64,000 nt of DNA from Epiperipatus broadwayi (GCA_028023455.1 JAQFVV010012400.1:17477490-17541489); one strand, 5' to 3'; shown: positions 1 through 12,338, counted from the first letter of the stretch. The notes: generated by a model from the letters alone, not told the origin. Program-made: numbers and translations.

Positions 1-70
1 ATAGTAGAAGTTTTTGAATAATAGGTACCTGGATTAATGTACTCTATCTGTTTATACTAAATGGAGATTT

Positions 71-636
71 TCACATGACCCACCACTCTCAGTGCCATCT
101 CATATTGCTGACCCACCAGATCACACACATGTTGAAAAGATAAATAATCACCAATATACATATTTTATGCTAAATCAACAATCATCAGTTGGTCCAGATT
201 ACTATCTCCACACATATATATAATCAGTGCTCAGCTTTATATTAAGAAAGCCAATCGTCAACATGGGTAGGATGACAACCTTGGCACTAATGTGGGCTTT
301 GAATGTTCCATCATCAAATTTTCAATGAAATGGACTGCTGAAGAATTGTGAGTTGGAATAGTTTGAAGCCTGTCCATTAAAGTATGAAGATTGGCTATCT
401 TAATATAAAGCTGAGCACTGATTATATATGTGTGTGAGGATAGTAATCTAGACCAACTGATGATTGCTGGTTTAGCATGAAATATATATATTGATTATGT
501 ATCTTTTCAACATGTGTGTGATCAGGTGGGTCAGCAATATGAGATGGCACTGAGAGTGGTGGGTCATGTGAAAGTCTGAGTTCGAACCCTGCATATATTA
601 CATATATAAATGCAGGTTTAAGCCTGTACAATGTAT
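71..636. mobile_element. Fold-back element, family A, copy 1, with 13-bp TSD
   Basis: Near-palindromic unit of about 566 bp. The left arm (about 75-245) is matched in inverted orientation by the right arm (about 405-585); for example a block reading tgacccaccactctcagtgc at the left recurs reversed near 550-570. The same 13-bp sequence, taaatggagattt, flanks the unit at 58-70 and 637-649 and is read as a target-site duplication. Near the right end gttcgaacc (about 580) fits an RNA polymerase III B box, and other family members keep a related gttcaaatcc. No protein is encoded. The duplication length suggests LINE-type insertion; the tRNA-like ancestry is an inference. Confidence 0.65.
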
Positions 637-649
637 TAAATGGAGATTT

Positions 650-2026
650 ATATGTATTATGTATATATATTTGTTTCTACATTATGAAAACATTAAAATA
701 CGAAAATTTCTTACAAAACAAAATGTCATTTTATCATTTTTTGTCTGCTGGATTATTGCATTACCTCATGTATGAGTTAAGATTGTTCTTTTTATTTTTT
801 TTACATTATAATGGTAATAGCTAATTACATTTAACACTGATCTAATTAATCCATTAAGACATTATATGATTCAACAAGACATCACATGATTTTTTGCATA
901 AGGATTTATTCATCAGTTCAACCATCTGGCATCTATTGATAAATAAAGTTTATGCTAAATGGCATTATTGTGAGGAAATTGGAGGAAATATTATAGATAT
1001 TTTTATTTAAAAAAAAAAACATATGTAACTCATGAGAATGCATTTGAAACAGAAAATTAATAAAGTATATATTACAAATAATTCGTGTATAATTGATGAA
1101 AATATTTTCATTAATAAGGAAATATTAATTCTACTGAATAAATGAAGTACTCTCAGGTGGATAACTAATGCTTCAATCACATGTGACCTAAGAGTTAAAA
1201 GAAATAAATAGAATAAAAATATAACAAAGGTTACAAAAGATATTTTACATGTCTTAAATATTTAAAAGAAATAAATACTAATAATTTTAAGATCTATTGC
1301 ATGAAGTTAGTTAATATACAAGAACCAAAGTGTTGATGTAAATGCAGCAGTTCTCAATTGGACCAATGTCTTTTATCTTCTTCAGTTATAAATCAATCCA
1401 TGTATTATCCCCGCTTAAAAACCCTCTTCTAAATCTGAAAAACCATATAGGGACCAAAAAGAAAACAAATGAGTTATAAATAACTGAAATGAGAATGTTT
1501 CTCACTAAATTAAAGACATATAAACTTAGGAACAGCTGGATTTTGATCATAAAAAAGTCTGAAAGTAATATACATTATGGATAAAATCACTAACATCATA
1601 TGACATAAAATAGCTTTTCCTTAACCCATGAGGTCAAAAGTTTCTGTTCACTGATTATATAACTCATCAATCCTATTAGCCAAATTCCCATTTCACCTAA
1701 AATACCTTATATACCACAATAAACTAATCTACTTCTTACTCCTTATTGCCTAATAATTTTTCTAGCTCTAAATCATTTATTATTCTATCCCATTTAATAA
1801 AAGCTTTTTCATTACTTCCATGACTCTATCTTCATATCCTCAAATTTGTTTTAAAGAACTAAACAAAGAAAGTCATAAAATGTCTGTCCCTTATTTTTCA
1901 ACATTTTACATTGCAAAAATAAATGTTCATTTCTCTTTTTCCAATATCTATATAAACTACATCTATAATTCAAATCTTTATTTCAAATTTTGTCTGCTTC
2001 CCTTATAATTAGAAAAGATTTAAACA
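650..2026. other. AT-rich intronic sequence, nothing recognised
   Basis: Presumed intron upstream of the first exon seen here. No conserved coding segment, RNA gene or clear repeat boundary was found. Short open frames here have no recognisable content. Confidence 0.5.
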
Positions 2027-2365
2027 TAGACTTTCAAACTTCCTTCAGCTATCCACTCCATCTTATATAACCGATACACATGACTATATACATGTGAAAA
2101 AGATAAATGATCTCCAACATCCTTATTTTATGCTGAACCAGCATTTATCAATTGACCCAAATTATCATCTCCCACACATACATACAATCAGTCACCAATT
2201 TATATTAGGATTGCAAATCTTCAAACTTTAATGGACAAACTTCAATCCACTCCAACCCTTTAGCCATGCATATTATTGAAAATCTGATGATGAAATGCTC
2301 AAAGCTCTTATTGATGTCAATATTGTTACATACCCATGCTGATTTTAAGTCACTCTGACCCCTTG
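2027..2365. repeat. Fold-back family A, one arm only (copy 2)
   Basis: Diverged single arm of the family seen at 71-636 and 12565-13135. Shared blocks include the acacatgactatatacatgtg region (about 2078), the atgctgaaccagcatttatc region and the 'aatctgatgatgaaatgc' region near 2283. The complementary arm is missing, so this is a truncated copy. Confidence 0.55.
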
Positions 2366-3731
2366 TATATAGGATCTTAAAATAATTACTAATCTTTGTT
2401 TGAACAGCAATAAACTTCTTTTAAGAGTTATCATCCATCCATCCAATCACATTTTATATAAATTTTTATTCTTATATAAATACAAACTTTTTTTTTATTC
2501 ACATTTATTTTTCATAACTTTCTTCCTTTTTCTCTAACAACTTATTTATTCTCTTTTCTTCACCATTCATAATTATCAATTTGTTAATAATTATCCTTTC
2601 CACATAATCTAACGAAACACTGTTTATCCTAATCTATTTTCATTCACATATCCGCAAACTTACAAGTTTATTAAAAATTGTCATTAAAAATAAACGCGTG
2701 CATTCATGCGTCCTCTATTACCGCATTGCTTAAGTAAAATATAAAACTCACAAAAGCATTATTTACTAAAATTATATTCGTTGACATCTTGTCGAAAAGA
2801 AATATAGAAGTGCTAAGATTATTAGAAGAAAAGATTATTAAAGAAATTAGGATGAGAAATATATTTATTTACAGATGGGAGAATTATAAGAAATATGTCA
2901 AAAGTTACAATGGAGGATAAAATATAGTGGGGAAGAAGATGGAAGAAGATAAACGACTGCAAGAAAGTATCAGATCGTATCAACATAGGTAACCATATGA
3001 TATTGGAAAACCCAGTAATCAGTGATTTTTCCATCATTATTATTATTTGGATAATTGATAAAAAGGCCTTCGTCTTGAAATGAGTTATTTACATATTGTA
3101 TAACTTCATGGCAAATGTTCTTTTGGGATTTGTCATGTGTGTGAACAGATATAAAACATTTTGATGTTAGAGAAAACTGGGCAAAAACATTTGATATTCA
3201 TTACCTGTGAACTTTTTTATGTCATCATACATACACACATCTGTTAAATTGATAGCGGATTGAAGATTCCAGGAGTTTATAAACTTGGGCTATTATCATG
3301 TGATAATATATATATAACTTTAAATACCTTATAAATATGTAACCTATTAATTTTATTTATTTACACTATATAGAAATTTACAGAAACTTACAGTCTGAAG
3401 AGCTCATTTGATTTTTTAACAATAATTTACAAACACTATATATAAGATCATAAATTACTACAAATTTTTATAGAAGACATAAATAAGTAAATGCTTTTAG
3501 ATTACATATATTAATATAATAATTTTTCATTATTTTTGTTTAGTTACTCCATAGTTTTTTTTTTTTTTAAATTTAAGACTTAATTAATAAATCAGAAGAT
3601 GAGGAGTGAAAAATATGGATGTTTAGAATGAAAGAAAGAATAATAAAGTAGTAGAAAGCATTTATTTAGTTTAAAACACTTTACTATCTCACTCATTTAT
3701 TGTCATTTCATTTATTTATTTTTTGTTTCAG
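2366..3731. other. Intron 5' of first visible exon, ends in splice acceptor
   Basis: AT-rich non-coding DNA with no recognised element. The last 30 bases form a pyrimidine-rich tract ending in tttgtttcag at 3722-3731, a good 3' splice site for the exon that follows. Confidence 0.6.
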
Positions 3732-5237
3732 TCTCTGCGGCAGATCATGTGATAATTACAGCTGATCAAGAATCTAATGGAGAGAAAGATTCCAGAAGTG
3801 ATTATTTATCTAATGACAGTAATGTTTATAACAAAAAAATAAAATCTACCAAATCACAAAAACATGTAAATAAAATGCATTGGATTAAACCTAGGAGTAC
3901 TGGTGATTTAGACATTAATCGTTCATATAGGCCTTACAATGACTGGCCATTATTTCAACCAATTTTATTTACAAGTTATATTCAACAAAATAACAGGCGT
4001 GATAATGCATTTTTTGAAGCTGGAGAAGCAGAAAATCTTCCTCCTACTGAATTTAACATTAACCCTTCCAAGCCAGAAAGACCCGAACCTCCTTCTAAGG
4101 ATGTAACATCACAATTAATCATGTCAACTTCAAATTCTCCACAAATAATTGGTAGACAATTAGAAGAGGATAGTACAATTTCACTTCGTGATAGAGGAAT
4201 GCCAATGAACGTTCGACCAAATGCATTTTTTCTTTCTGATGATGATGTAATAGTAGATGGAAATACCACTTTAATGCCCTTAGCAGTTCCTTATACAAAT
4301 AATGATAACACCAAACCCACAGAGATAATTCAGGCTTCCATTTCTAGTGAAGCCACTACGAGCACAATTTTACCTACTAAATCATTAAAATTAACATCTC
4401 TTTCATCTCAGTCTAGTCTTGTTGATACCGAGGTTGCAAAAAATGAAATTAAACCTACAGCAGCCACAATAGAAAAATCTTTACACACTGTTTTCACATT
4501 ACCTTCTACAACTATTTCTTTTGACAGACCACTAGAAACAAGTTCTGAATCTGCCATGATAAAAGTTGAAAGTAGTTGGGACAAATTTGCATCTGAAAGT
4601 GGAATAAATATACAATCAGTCACTTTTGGAGGAATATCAGCGGAGAACTCAGTTATGGTCGTAACAACAGCAACTGCTACAAATAAATCTGAAATGACAA
4701 CCAAGAATGAATCTGAAATCACAACACCATATATTATGAAAATAAAACCAGGAGACACTGAACCAGATATTATAACAGCACCACCGATTGGATCTCAAGT
4801 AAAAACAGTTAATGTATCATCAGGATTTGGACTTGGCAGTAAATTTAATCAGAAAGGGCAGGTATTAAAGGCTGATATAAATTCAAAACCTAATAATGAT
4901 TCTGCAATATCTAGTTCAAAACATATTCAATCTTCAGAGTTAGCATCAGAAAATTCACCCAAATCTGAATCATCATCAACAACAAAACTTCCAACAATGG
5001 AAGCCAAACCATTGAATACTAATAATTTTTATAACAATCCAAACAGTTTCAATGACCCACTAGAAGATGATTATAATATAGAAACCAAAAATGATCCTGT
5101 ATTAGAAACATGTACTTTAGGAGATGATACATCTTGTGATGCAAAATTAAATGAAGTATGTAGAAAAGAAAATGGTGTTAGTAATTGTGGATGTCGTTTA
5201 GGATCAATAAGAAAAAAGAACAATGACATTTGTAGAC
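3732..5237 (+). CDS. Exon 1 in window: Ser/Thr-rich (mucin-like) extracellular region plus EGF-like module
   Basis: Large internal exon of 1506 bp, open throughout. It starts two bases into a codon after tttgtttcag and stops one base into a codon before gtaagtattg, so both junctions are phase 1, as is common for shuffled extracellular modules. The ~501 codons encode a low-complexity chain rich in Ser, Thr, Asn, Glu and Pro, typical of O-glycosylated mucin-like stalks. The last ~45 residues (5108-5237) form a six-Cys module, beginning CTLGDDTSCD and ending NNDIC, that looks like an atypical EGF. No signal peptide lies in this exon, so upstream exons are missing. Invertebrate proteins with this layout (Ser/Thr stalk, SEA, EGF-CA, EGF) are often labelled '63 kDa sperm flagellar membrane protein-like'; I offer that only as a likely label. 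The reading frame and splice sites make a real gene very likely. Confidence 0.82.
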
Positions 5238-5340
5238 GTAAGTATTGTTTTTTAGTTTATTTTATTATTTAATAAATTATCATAAAAGATATTTCATCTT
5301 ATAAAAAGTTATTATTAAACTCATTAAGTTTTCTTTTCAG

Positions 5341-5505
5341 AAATATAAATAAATAAATAAAGAGACGGAAAGACAAATAGGCAGAGAGAGATAAATAAGT
5401 AGGCTGATAGGCAGACAGATAGATACATACATATGGACAATCAAAATAAAAATTAGACAGACAGACAGAAAATAGTTGGATAGATACATAGATAGATAGA
5501 AGTAC
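5341..5505. repeat. GATA/GACA-type microsatellite in intron 1
   Basis: Purine-rich imperfect tetranucleotide array of aata, gaca and gata units (for example gacagacagacag near 5456 and gatagatag near 5492), starting about 100 bases after the exon donor. It is simple sequence; the apparent open frame on the other strand is an artefact of the repeat. Confidence 0.8.
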
Positions 5506-5906
5506 TGATATGGAATGTCATTTTTAATAATACAGTAATCCAAATTTTGAAACTTCAATATTATATTAATATTGCTGTAAAAACAATTATTATTGTTTAT
5601 GATAAGGATATTCTCAGCCAACAGTATAAGATTTAAAAAAAATATGATGAATTTCCTATTCACAAATAATCAAATTATTTCTAGTGGTTGTATTAGAGAA
5701 TTACCATATCTGGCAGGTAAAATAGCTTTTAAGTAAATCCACTGCAGAAAAATGGCCTCTCCAACAACTTTATCCTCACAGAAAAGCAATAGAATATAAG
5801 ATTGAATTAAATAAACTGTTCAACTGCCAGCTAATGAGAAGAGTAGTGATTTTCCATTCATTGTTTACCCTGTAATTAAAAATAGTCCCATACTCATTTA
5901 ACAAAC
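5506..5906. other. Intronic AT-rich sequence before the LINE insertion
   Basis: No feature recognised. It ends at the target-site duplication of the L1-like element. Confidence 0.5.
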
Positions 5907-5919
5907 AATATTGAATGGC
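5907..5919. repeat. Target-site duplication, left copy
   Basis: The 13 bases aatattgaatggc occur here and, without a mismatch, at 12326-12338, bracketing the L1-like retrotransposon. They fix both ends of the insertion. Confidence 0.88.
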
Positions 5920-6063
5920 CCACTTCCGCTTTTGGCAGCCATCTTTGCAACTGGTCTTACAAAAAGCGTCCCTTAGCGATTCAATTTCAGGAAGATAGGG
6001 ACGATTGTCCCCTTACCTTTACGTTTCTTATTCAAGGTAAGTCGCTTTTAATCATTATATATT
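5920..6063 (+). promoter_or_regulatory. LINE 5' leader, probable internal promoter
   Basis: A 144-base leader between the element's 5' boundary and the ORF1 ATG, more GC-rich than the flanking intron. LINEs of this type carry their promoter inside the transcript, so this is its expected place. The sequence ggcagccatcttt (about 5935-5946) contains GCCATCTT, which fits the YY1 core (GCCATNTT). Mammalian L1 has a YY1 site in its 5' UTR, but that this one works is an inference. Confidence 0.45.
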
Positions 6064-8842
6064 ATGGAAAGTGATAATATAATCGATAACTCGCAAATTA
6101 AGGTTAGCCCCGATCTCAGCATTCAATCTAGCAATGCAGTCATCGGTCGTAAATTTTATAGCCTTAGATCTAATCTAAATTCATCCAAAATAACTTCTAC
6201 AACAAATAAAAACCCACAAACCAATATTTCAAAAGAAAACAGCATCACAAATATCAACAAAAGTTTAGAAAATATTCAACTCACCCCTAATATAAGCAAT
6301 AGCATTAATATCTCATCAAGTGAAACTATTGAAATTCTTAAAAATACAAGCAAAAACCAATCATCACCTCTCCGAAGACTTTACGCACCCCCAGAAGACT
6401 CTAATGAGCAATTTCCTTTGGCCAATAATACCCTGGAAACCATATCTGAAAATAATAAACAAAATTACCGACAAGATGATTTCGGCAAATTTTTTAAAGT
6501 AAAAACTTTTCCACCAGAGGTCGACAAACCAGTGCTGTCACATTACAGTTTGTCAACAGTAAATTTAAAAATCAAAAAGAAGAAATAAATTTTAAAACCG
6601 ATAAATCACATTCCAGAACAAACAAAGATTATTTTAAAGTAAAAACTTTTCCACCAGAGGTCGACAAACCAGTGCTGTCACATTACAGTTTGTCAACAGT
6701 AAATTTAAAAATCAAAAAGAAGAAATAAATTTTAAAACCGATAAATCACATTCCAGAACAAACAAAGATTATAGCGCAGAACAATCCATTGCTACTTCAG
6801 CCAACTTACAATCTAATCCAATTTCTTCAATACCAATATTGAAAAATTCCTCTACGTACGCAAATATCGTAAGGTCTAAAAATTCTGAGAGCATCTCCGA
6901 AAATATTAAGGCCGATAATTTCAATGAACTATATTTGAATATCTCAGAATTAGACATAGAACAAGAATCAAACACTTTGGAAAATGTCTCATTTAATATA
7001 AACAATCTTAATGATGACATGTTCCTAAAAATAAATAATGAGTTCAACAAAATGATTCCCAATAGCCTATATAAATCGTTTGCTAACTACTACAGTGATA
7101 AGTCATTAATCTTAGCCATAACAAATCAACAATGTGCTCTATATAAGTTCCCTCTAGAACAGCTATACAGTCTAATCAATCAAAAACAATTAGGCAGAGG
7201 CATTCATATGATTCTTAATCATCCCAATGACCGCTATGTTATCGTTGAGAATAAAACGTGGGCGGACCATATGAACTTTTAAAAATAAATACAGATCTTT
7301 AGGAAATTTTATACTATGCTCCATAGATATGAACCGTCCTGTTACACTATCCGGCAGAATCCAAAACTGCCTTGCCCATTTGAAAGAACAAGAACTACAA
7401 GACATACTTATTAATTATGGTTCAGTTAGCAAATTTAAACACCTATTAAACCCTCACTGCGAAGATCAAATCCTGTCCAATACAGTTATCTTCACACTTA
7501 CATTGAAGAAAAACATTATATCCACTGACATACCCACTATTATTACTGCAAGAGGCTCTCCTATGGTTTTGACATTCAGGGGAGTACATCCACAATGTTT
7601 CTTCTGCCTTCAAAGAACACACCTCATTAAAGATTGTGCAGCAAGAATATGTATACACTGTGGTATTAAAAAGAATAAAGTTCACAGATGTCCTGGTAGA
7701 CCTACTAACACGGCTTTCACATCCCTAAATAAACAATCACCACATGAGCCTAATTCAATCAGCAACCTCACAAACCCAGACAACCTGATTCAAATAAATC
7801 CTCCAACAAACCCTTTCACATTCAAACCTATCTTTCAAAATGAAAATATTCAAGAAAGAACAAACAACAACCTCTACACTAATAGTAGTGAATCAGAGAT
7901 CCAAGCAATTACCTATACTGCGCCTAAACCAATCACTCAAACCAATAAGACTAAAGATCATACATACGATACATATTATACTAATCCCCGAGAAACAATA
8001 CTAGGCCAAACTCTTGCTACAAAAGGCAATATGACCAAACCACCTGACGAGAGCAAGGAAAACACAGGCGATGAAGAAAATACATTCAAAAAATTTCAAA
8101 ACAATCCATCCATAACAACTCCCACCCAGTTTAAAACCATTGATACATCATTTGGGTCAGTTAAGTCCAGTAAACCTAAACAAAGTGATCCACAAACTGT
8201 CCTCAATTCTTCTACTCCTGCAATAATTAACCATCCTACGAAAAGACTTATCAAACACTCAACCTGAAAGTCAGCATAGTTAATGTTTCCCAACAGTTAC
8301 AGCAAACTGAAAATGACTCAGGTCTAAAATTTAAAACAAATTCCTATAACAATAAAAAAACACTTTTATCAAAAGAACAGGAAAATGAAAAAAACATTAT
8401 TAAACTTCAAAACCCTCAAAAAACCGACACAACAAATACCCAAAATACAAATAAGAAAATTAAAAGAAAATCAATTCGTTCAGATAAATCAAGCTCTGAT
8501 GATGATAGCGCCCATCTGATACATTACTCACCTCCACCCTCTAACAAACAAATTTCAGAAATATCAAGCACAAAGCCTCGCAAATCCATAGAAAAAAAGA
8601 GGAAAACCATGGATCCTACAACCATTGATACCATTGATCCATCTGACGAATCTCAGACAGATTACACTACTTCATCAGACACCGAAGACTTCATGGATGC
8701 GTTTCCTCAACCAACAACTATATCACCAATCCATCCACAAATTCAATCACAAGACTCTGATTTCCAAACTACATCAGACCTCATTAACATGGAGATGTCC
8801 CACACTGATTTGGTACACTTTGCTGAGGACGGTTTGGATTAA
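6064..8842 (+). pseudogene. LINE ORF1: nucleic-acid-binding protein with CCHC-type knuckles, broken
   Basis: ORF1 of the L1-like element, expected to coat the element RNA and act as chaperone in the RNP. The start ATG at 6064 opens an Asn/Ser-rich N-terminal region. Reading then breaks: a 140-bp tandem duplication (6492-6771) with nearby frame changes, a shift near 7265-7280, and another between 8231 and 8267. Restored by eye, coding potential continues almost without gaps to the stop at 8842, seven bases before ORF2. The central part (7329-8267) has a zinc knuckle CFFCLQRTHLIKDC (C-x2-C-x4-H-x4-C) followed by a second Cys/His cluster, CIHCGIKKNKVHRC. The C-terminal part (8261-8842) is polar, with a Lys/Arg cluster near 8560-8610 and then an acidic tail. 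It can no longer make a single protein. Confidence 0.78.
6492..6771 (+). repeat. Perfect 140-bp tandem duplication inside ORF1
   Basis: Bases 6492-6631 are repeated directly at 6632-6771 with no mismatch that I can see; the two copies part at 6633/6773. Since 140 is not a multiple of three, the duplication itself changes frame. Identity between copies shows that it is recent relative to point-mutation decay. Confidence 0.85.
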
Positions 8843-8848
8843 TCTATC

Positions 8849-11800
8849 ATGTTCTGCAAAATTGCTGGCATTAACATTCGCGGCATCAACTCAATTGATA
8901 GAGTTCTAGCTATTAAAAACTGGCTCTCGCTCTGCTCCCCTCATATACTTCTTATGGGTGAAACTAAATATCACCATAAGACTGATCATAAAATACTATC
9001 TCTTCTCTCAGCTCTTGGATTTACTAGATTTTCCATAGGCCATTCTGCTTCAGGTGGAGTCGGTATTCTTCTCAGCAAGTCAACACCATCAAACAGTTTT
9101 AGCATTCTATTCCTAGATGCCAATATTATTATCATAGAAATAGACTATTGGGGTTATTCGATCATCATAGCTTATATATATACAGCCAAAGACACCTCTC
9201 AATATCTAAAAATAATCAACATCTTAAATGCCATCAATGCTAACAGAGCCTCCCCTACTATTATTCTGGGAGACTTTAACACCACATACAATGACTTCAA
9301 CAAGAGATTTTTGCATCTAATAAATTGCAGATTAATGTGTGGAGAGGGCTTCTTCCCTCCTGAAGCCTACTCTTTCTATACTAAAACTAAAAAGTCCCTG
9401 ATTGATTTGGTTTACTACATTCCAGACCTCCATTTCAACCTTGATGCAGCCTTGGCCCCTGTTGCTTTCTCTGATCATATGGCTCTAATCTTACAACTTA
9501 CACCTATTTCAATCCCTGAACCTATTGATGGACTTGGTAAAACCATGCGCATGATCACCCAATCAAATATGACCGATCTGAGGCATACATCCTTTTCCAG
9601 AAAATAAACATCCTTTCCCTTTCTGCTGAGGAGGGCTGGTTTTCCTTCATTGGAATACTACAATCCATATTAAATCACTACGCCAGGAAAATCAAAGGAC
9701 CTAACAGACATTAATATACAACTTTAAGCTTTACAGCAAAATTTCACAAATACAGAAAAAATCATCTTCCTTAAAAATCTCTACAAAATCAAACAAAAGT
9801 CCCTTACAGAATATATATCCATCAGAAGAGCCAAATGTTTCTTAGCACAACAACACTGCTGGACGAGAGACTACCTTAGATGGGCACTGGGGTACAATAA
9901 AAAACAAATCACTCCCTTATCCATTAATTCTAATGGAACCAATCTCGTTGGCTTTCCAATGATGCAGCACATCAGCAAACAATTCTGCCAATTAATGCAA
10001 AAAGATGGAGCTCCTCCTATAAACAGCTGGTTGGATGCTGGTGACCCAGGCGAACATGGCATCACAGAAATCCAAATCAAAAAGAAGATAACATCTCTCC
10101 CTGATGGCGTTCATCCTGGCCTTCATGGCATCCCAAATTTCCTTCTCAAACACCTCAGTCAATTCACTGTGCCAATTATTAAAAAAATGATTGATCACCT
10201 AGCCTCCGGCAACAGAAACATAACAGATCTTTACCCAGTGGCACTCGTGCCTTTTATTAAAAAAGCAAAACCACTAAATGACATTAACAATATCCGGCCA
10301 ATTTCCATGACCCCATTGCTTATCAAGATAATTGAGTCAGTCATTAAAGATCAAATCCAAACTCAAATCCTTAGCCATATCTTGTCAAACCAATACGGAA
10401 AAAAGGGATCATCAACCTCGCATGCTATGTCCAATGTAACTGCACTATTCAATTACATCAGAGGACATCGTAAATCAAAACCTATTGCTGTCCAGATGGA
10501 TGTTGTGGCAGCATTTGATTCAGGCCAGATAAATATCCTCCTGGATATTCTGTTGGAATGTGACATTCCAGCCAGGATTGTTCAGATGATCAGCAATCTG
10601 CTCAACAACAGAGAGATTTTTCTCTCTTTTGATGGCAAGATCACACCAGGCTTCAAGCCATACAAGTCGATCCCTCAAGGATCTCCACTCAGTGCCCTTT
10701 TTTTCACAGCATACATCAACCCTCTTCTGATGGATATAGAAAAAAACCTCCCTGGAATTTTCCTTCCCTCTCTCAATAAAAACTTCAATGTATTTGCATA
10801 TATAGATGACATCATGGTTGTTCTTCCCACCATTAAATACCTTCCCCATCTCATGAACATCTTAAACAGAAATACAGCGAAACTTGGCCTACAAATAAAC
10901 TTTAACAAATCTTCCATCTGGAAGATTATGTCTGGTAAACAAATTAACTCTCCCTTTTCTGCAAAACCCCAAAGATACCTAGGTTTCCCAATCTTCAAAA
11001 CTCCAACTGCAATGGCAAGAGAGATTCAAGATGCAATCCTCCATTCAACTGAAGCCATCACCACGTCACTCTCTAGAGTATACCTTTCATTATATGGAAA
11101 GGTTGGCCTCCTCAACATGATCATAATGCCAAAAATCTCATATTATCTTCCATTCGTAAAAATGTCTAAACAGTTTCAAAATAAAATCAACCGATTATGT
11201 ACCAAACTTCTCTGGAGAGGAAGGACAGTTGCTATTAGCTTACGAGGCATCCAACGACCACGCAGGTTCAATGGACTGTCATTCCACTCAATACAAGCAA
11301 TCATTTTACAGAAAACCCACAACACTCTACATAATCTGATTCTCTCCTGTGGATACTCCAACATTATTAAAAAAATTACACTGACAGATCATCCTCTGCC
11401 CTCTGCCAGTTCATGGATAGCCTCTCTAATAGACCACCTACAACTTTATAACCCAATAATGCCCTTTAACCTTAACAAAAAAATCACCTTATGGGAAGCA
11501 TACAATATAATCAACTATAATCAACAACCCATTAAAACCAGCCTAAAAGTAACCAACCAAAGACTCATTACACACTTCAAAAGATGGAGTCTGGAACCCA
11601 AATTCATTGACTTCATCATTAAAATAAATCGGAATGCGCTTTCCATGAATTGGTTTCTTTATCACCGAAGAGTTTTTACCAGCATTGACCCTATATGTGG
11701 TCTGTGTGCTCGTGAAGATGAAACCATAGACCATATTATACACCGGTGCCCAAGACTTAAAACACTGAAAGATATAATTATAATCAATTCCAACATAAGA

Positions 11801-11980
11801 CCTGATATGATTTTCTCACTTGAAAATGCCATTCATAATGGGTTTTTTTCAATAATAAGGCTTTCTACCTTTGTCCTTTATTCCATATGGATAGTGAGAT
11901 GCAAAACTCTCATGGAATTACCCCTGCCACAAATCATACCATTGTTTTATCAAATGCTCAAAAAAAATCAAGAAACGTGA
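8849..11980 (+). pseudogene. LINE ORF2: APE endonuclease and reverse transcriptase, lightly damaged
   Basis: About 1040 codons. Endonuclease (8849 to about 9520): the expected motifs are all visible, GINIRG, GETK (catalytic Glu), GDFN, a later Asp in SLIDLVYY and the SDH signature in FSDHMALI. Reverse transcriptase (about 10240-11010): RPISMTP, motif A MDVVAAFDSG, motif B PQGSPLSALFF, motif C FAYIDDIMVV with both Asp residues, and the YLG motif RYLGFP. Thumb and connector carry LLWRG. A C-terminal CCHC (CGLCAREDETIDHIIHRC, about 11694-11747) fits C-x2-C-x8-H-x4-C. Damage is confined to 9590-9750: a frame change at the AAAATAA after FSR, another near 9710, and an in-frame TAA in the ATACAACTTTAA stretch. 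From 9740 to 11980 the frame is open. The product would nick target DNA and copy the element RNA; this copy cannot make it whole. Confidence 0.85.
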
Positions 11981-12325
11981 CCAGCTCCTGGCCTCCAGTA
12001 AAGTCTTTGATGACACCTGGTCTTTAACTGCTCTTTCCTTTTCCTGATTATCAACTCCCACCTACCCAGCATTATAGAATAGGAAATTCTAAAAGAAAAT
12101 ATTCATGTTTATATAAAAAATGCTTATTCCATTAAACAAGTTCTTAGAATCTCTTCACTATACCTAACCACATAAGAGTATAACAATTGTACTCTCATAA
12201 CAAAATCTAGCTAGATGACAAATAGAACATTATACAATCATATTATTGTACAATTTATTCATTTATCTATCCTTTATTAGTATGTAATCACTATTTATTG
12301 TTAATAAAATTTTTGTTGAAATGAA
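11981..12325 (+). other. LINE 3' untranslated region
   Basis: Non-coding tail between the ORF2 stop and the duplication boundary. An aataaa signal lies at about 12303-12308, some 20 bases before the end. The element ends in gttgaaatgaa rather than in a long A-run. Confidence 0.7.
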
Positions 12326-12338
12326 AATATTGAATGGC
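12326..12338. repeat. Target-site duplication, right copy
   Basis: Second copy of aatattgaatggc, identical to 5907-5919. Confidence 0.88.

Larger units (their letters stand above)
5920..12325 (+). mobile_element. Full-length L1/Tx1-like non-LTR retrotransposon, 6406 bp
   Basis: A complete two-ORF LINE on the plus strand: short 5' leader (5920-6063), ORF1 with zinc knuckles (6064-8842), ORF2 with APE endonuclease, reverse transcriptase and C-terminal CCHC (8849-11980), and a 3' leader (11981-12325). A perfect 13-bp duplication flanks it. There is no poly(A) tail; the 3' end carries aataaa at about 12303. The coding strand is A/C-rich and G-poor, unlike the surrounding intron. No RNase H domain is evident after the RT. 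The RT features (YIDD box, LLWRG segment, YLG motif) point to the L1/Tx1 group, but a phylogeny is needed to assign the clade. The intact ends with only a few coding lesions suggest a fairly recent insertion that is now inactive. Confidence 0.85.

Noticed and set aside
3982-4758. Two minus-strand open frames of 95 and 116 codons
   Set aside because: They are antisense to the Ser/Thr-rich exon and have no recognisable content.
5337-5663. Minus-strand frame of 108 codons rich in Leu, Ser and Tyr
   Set aside because: It is a translation of the GATA/GACA simple repeat and adjoining AT-rich sequence.
10520-10998. Minus-strand open frames of about 108 codons
   Set aside because: They are antisense to the reverse transcriptase of the L1-like element.
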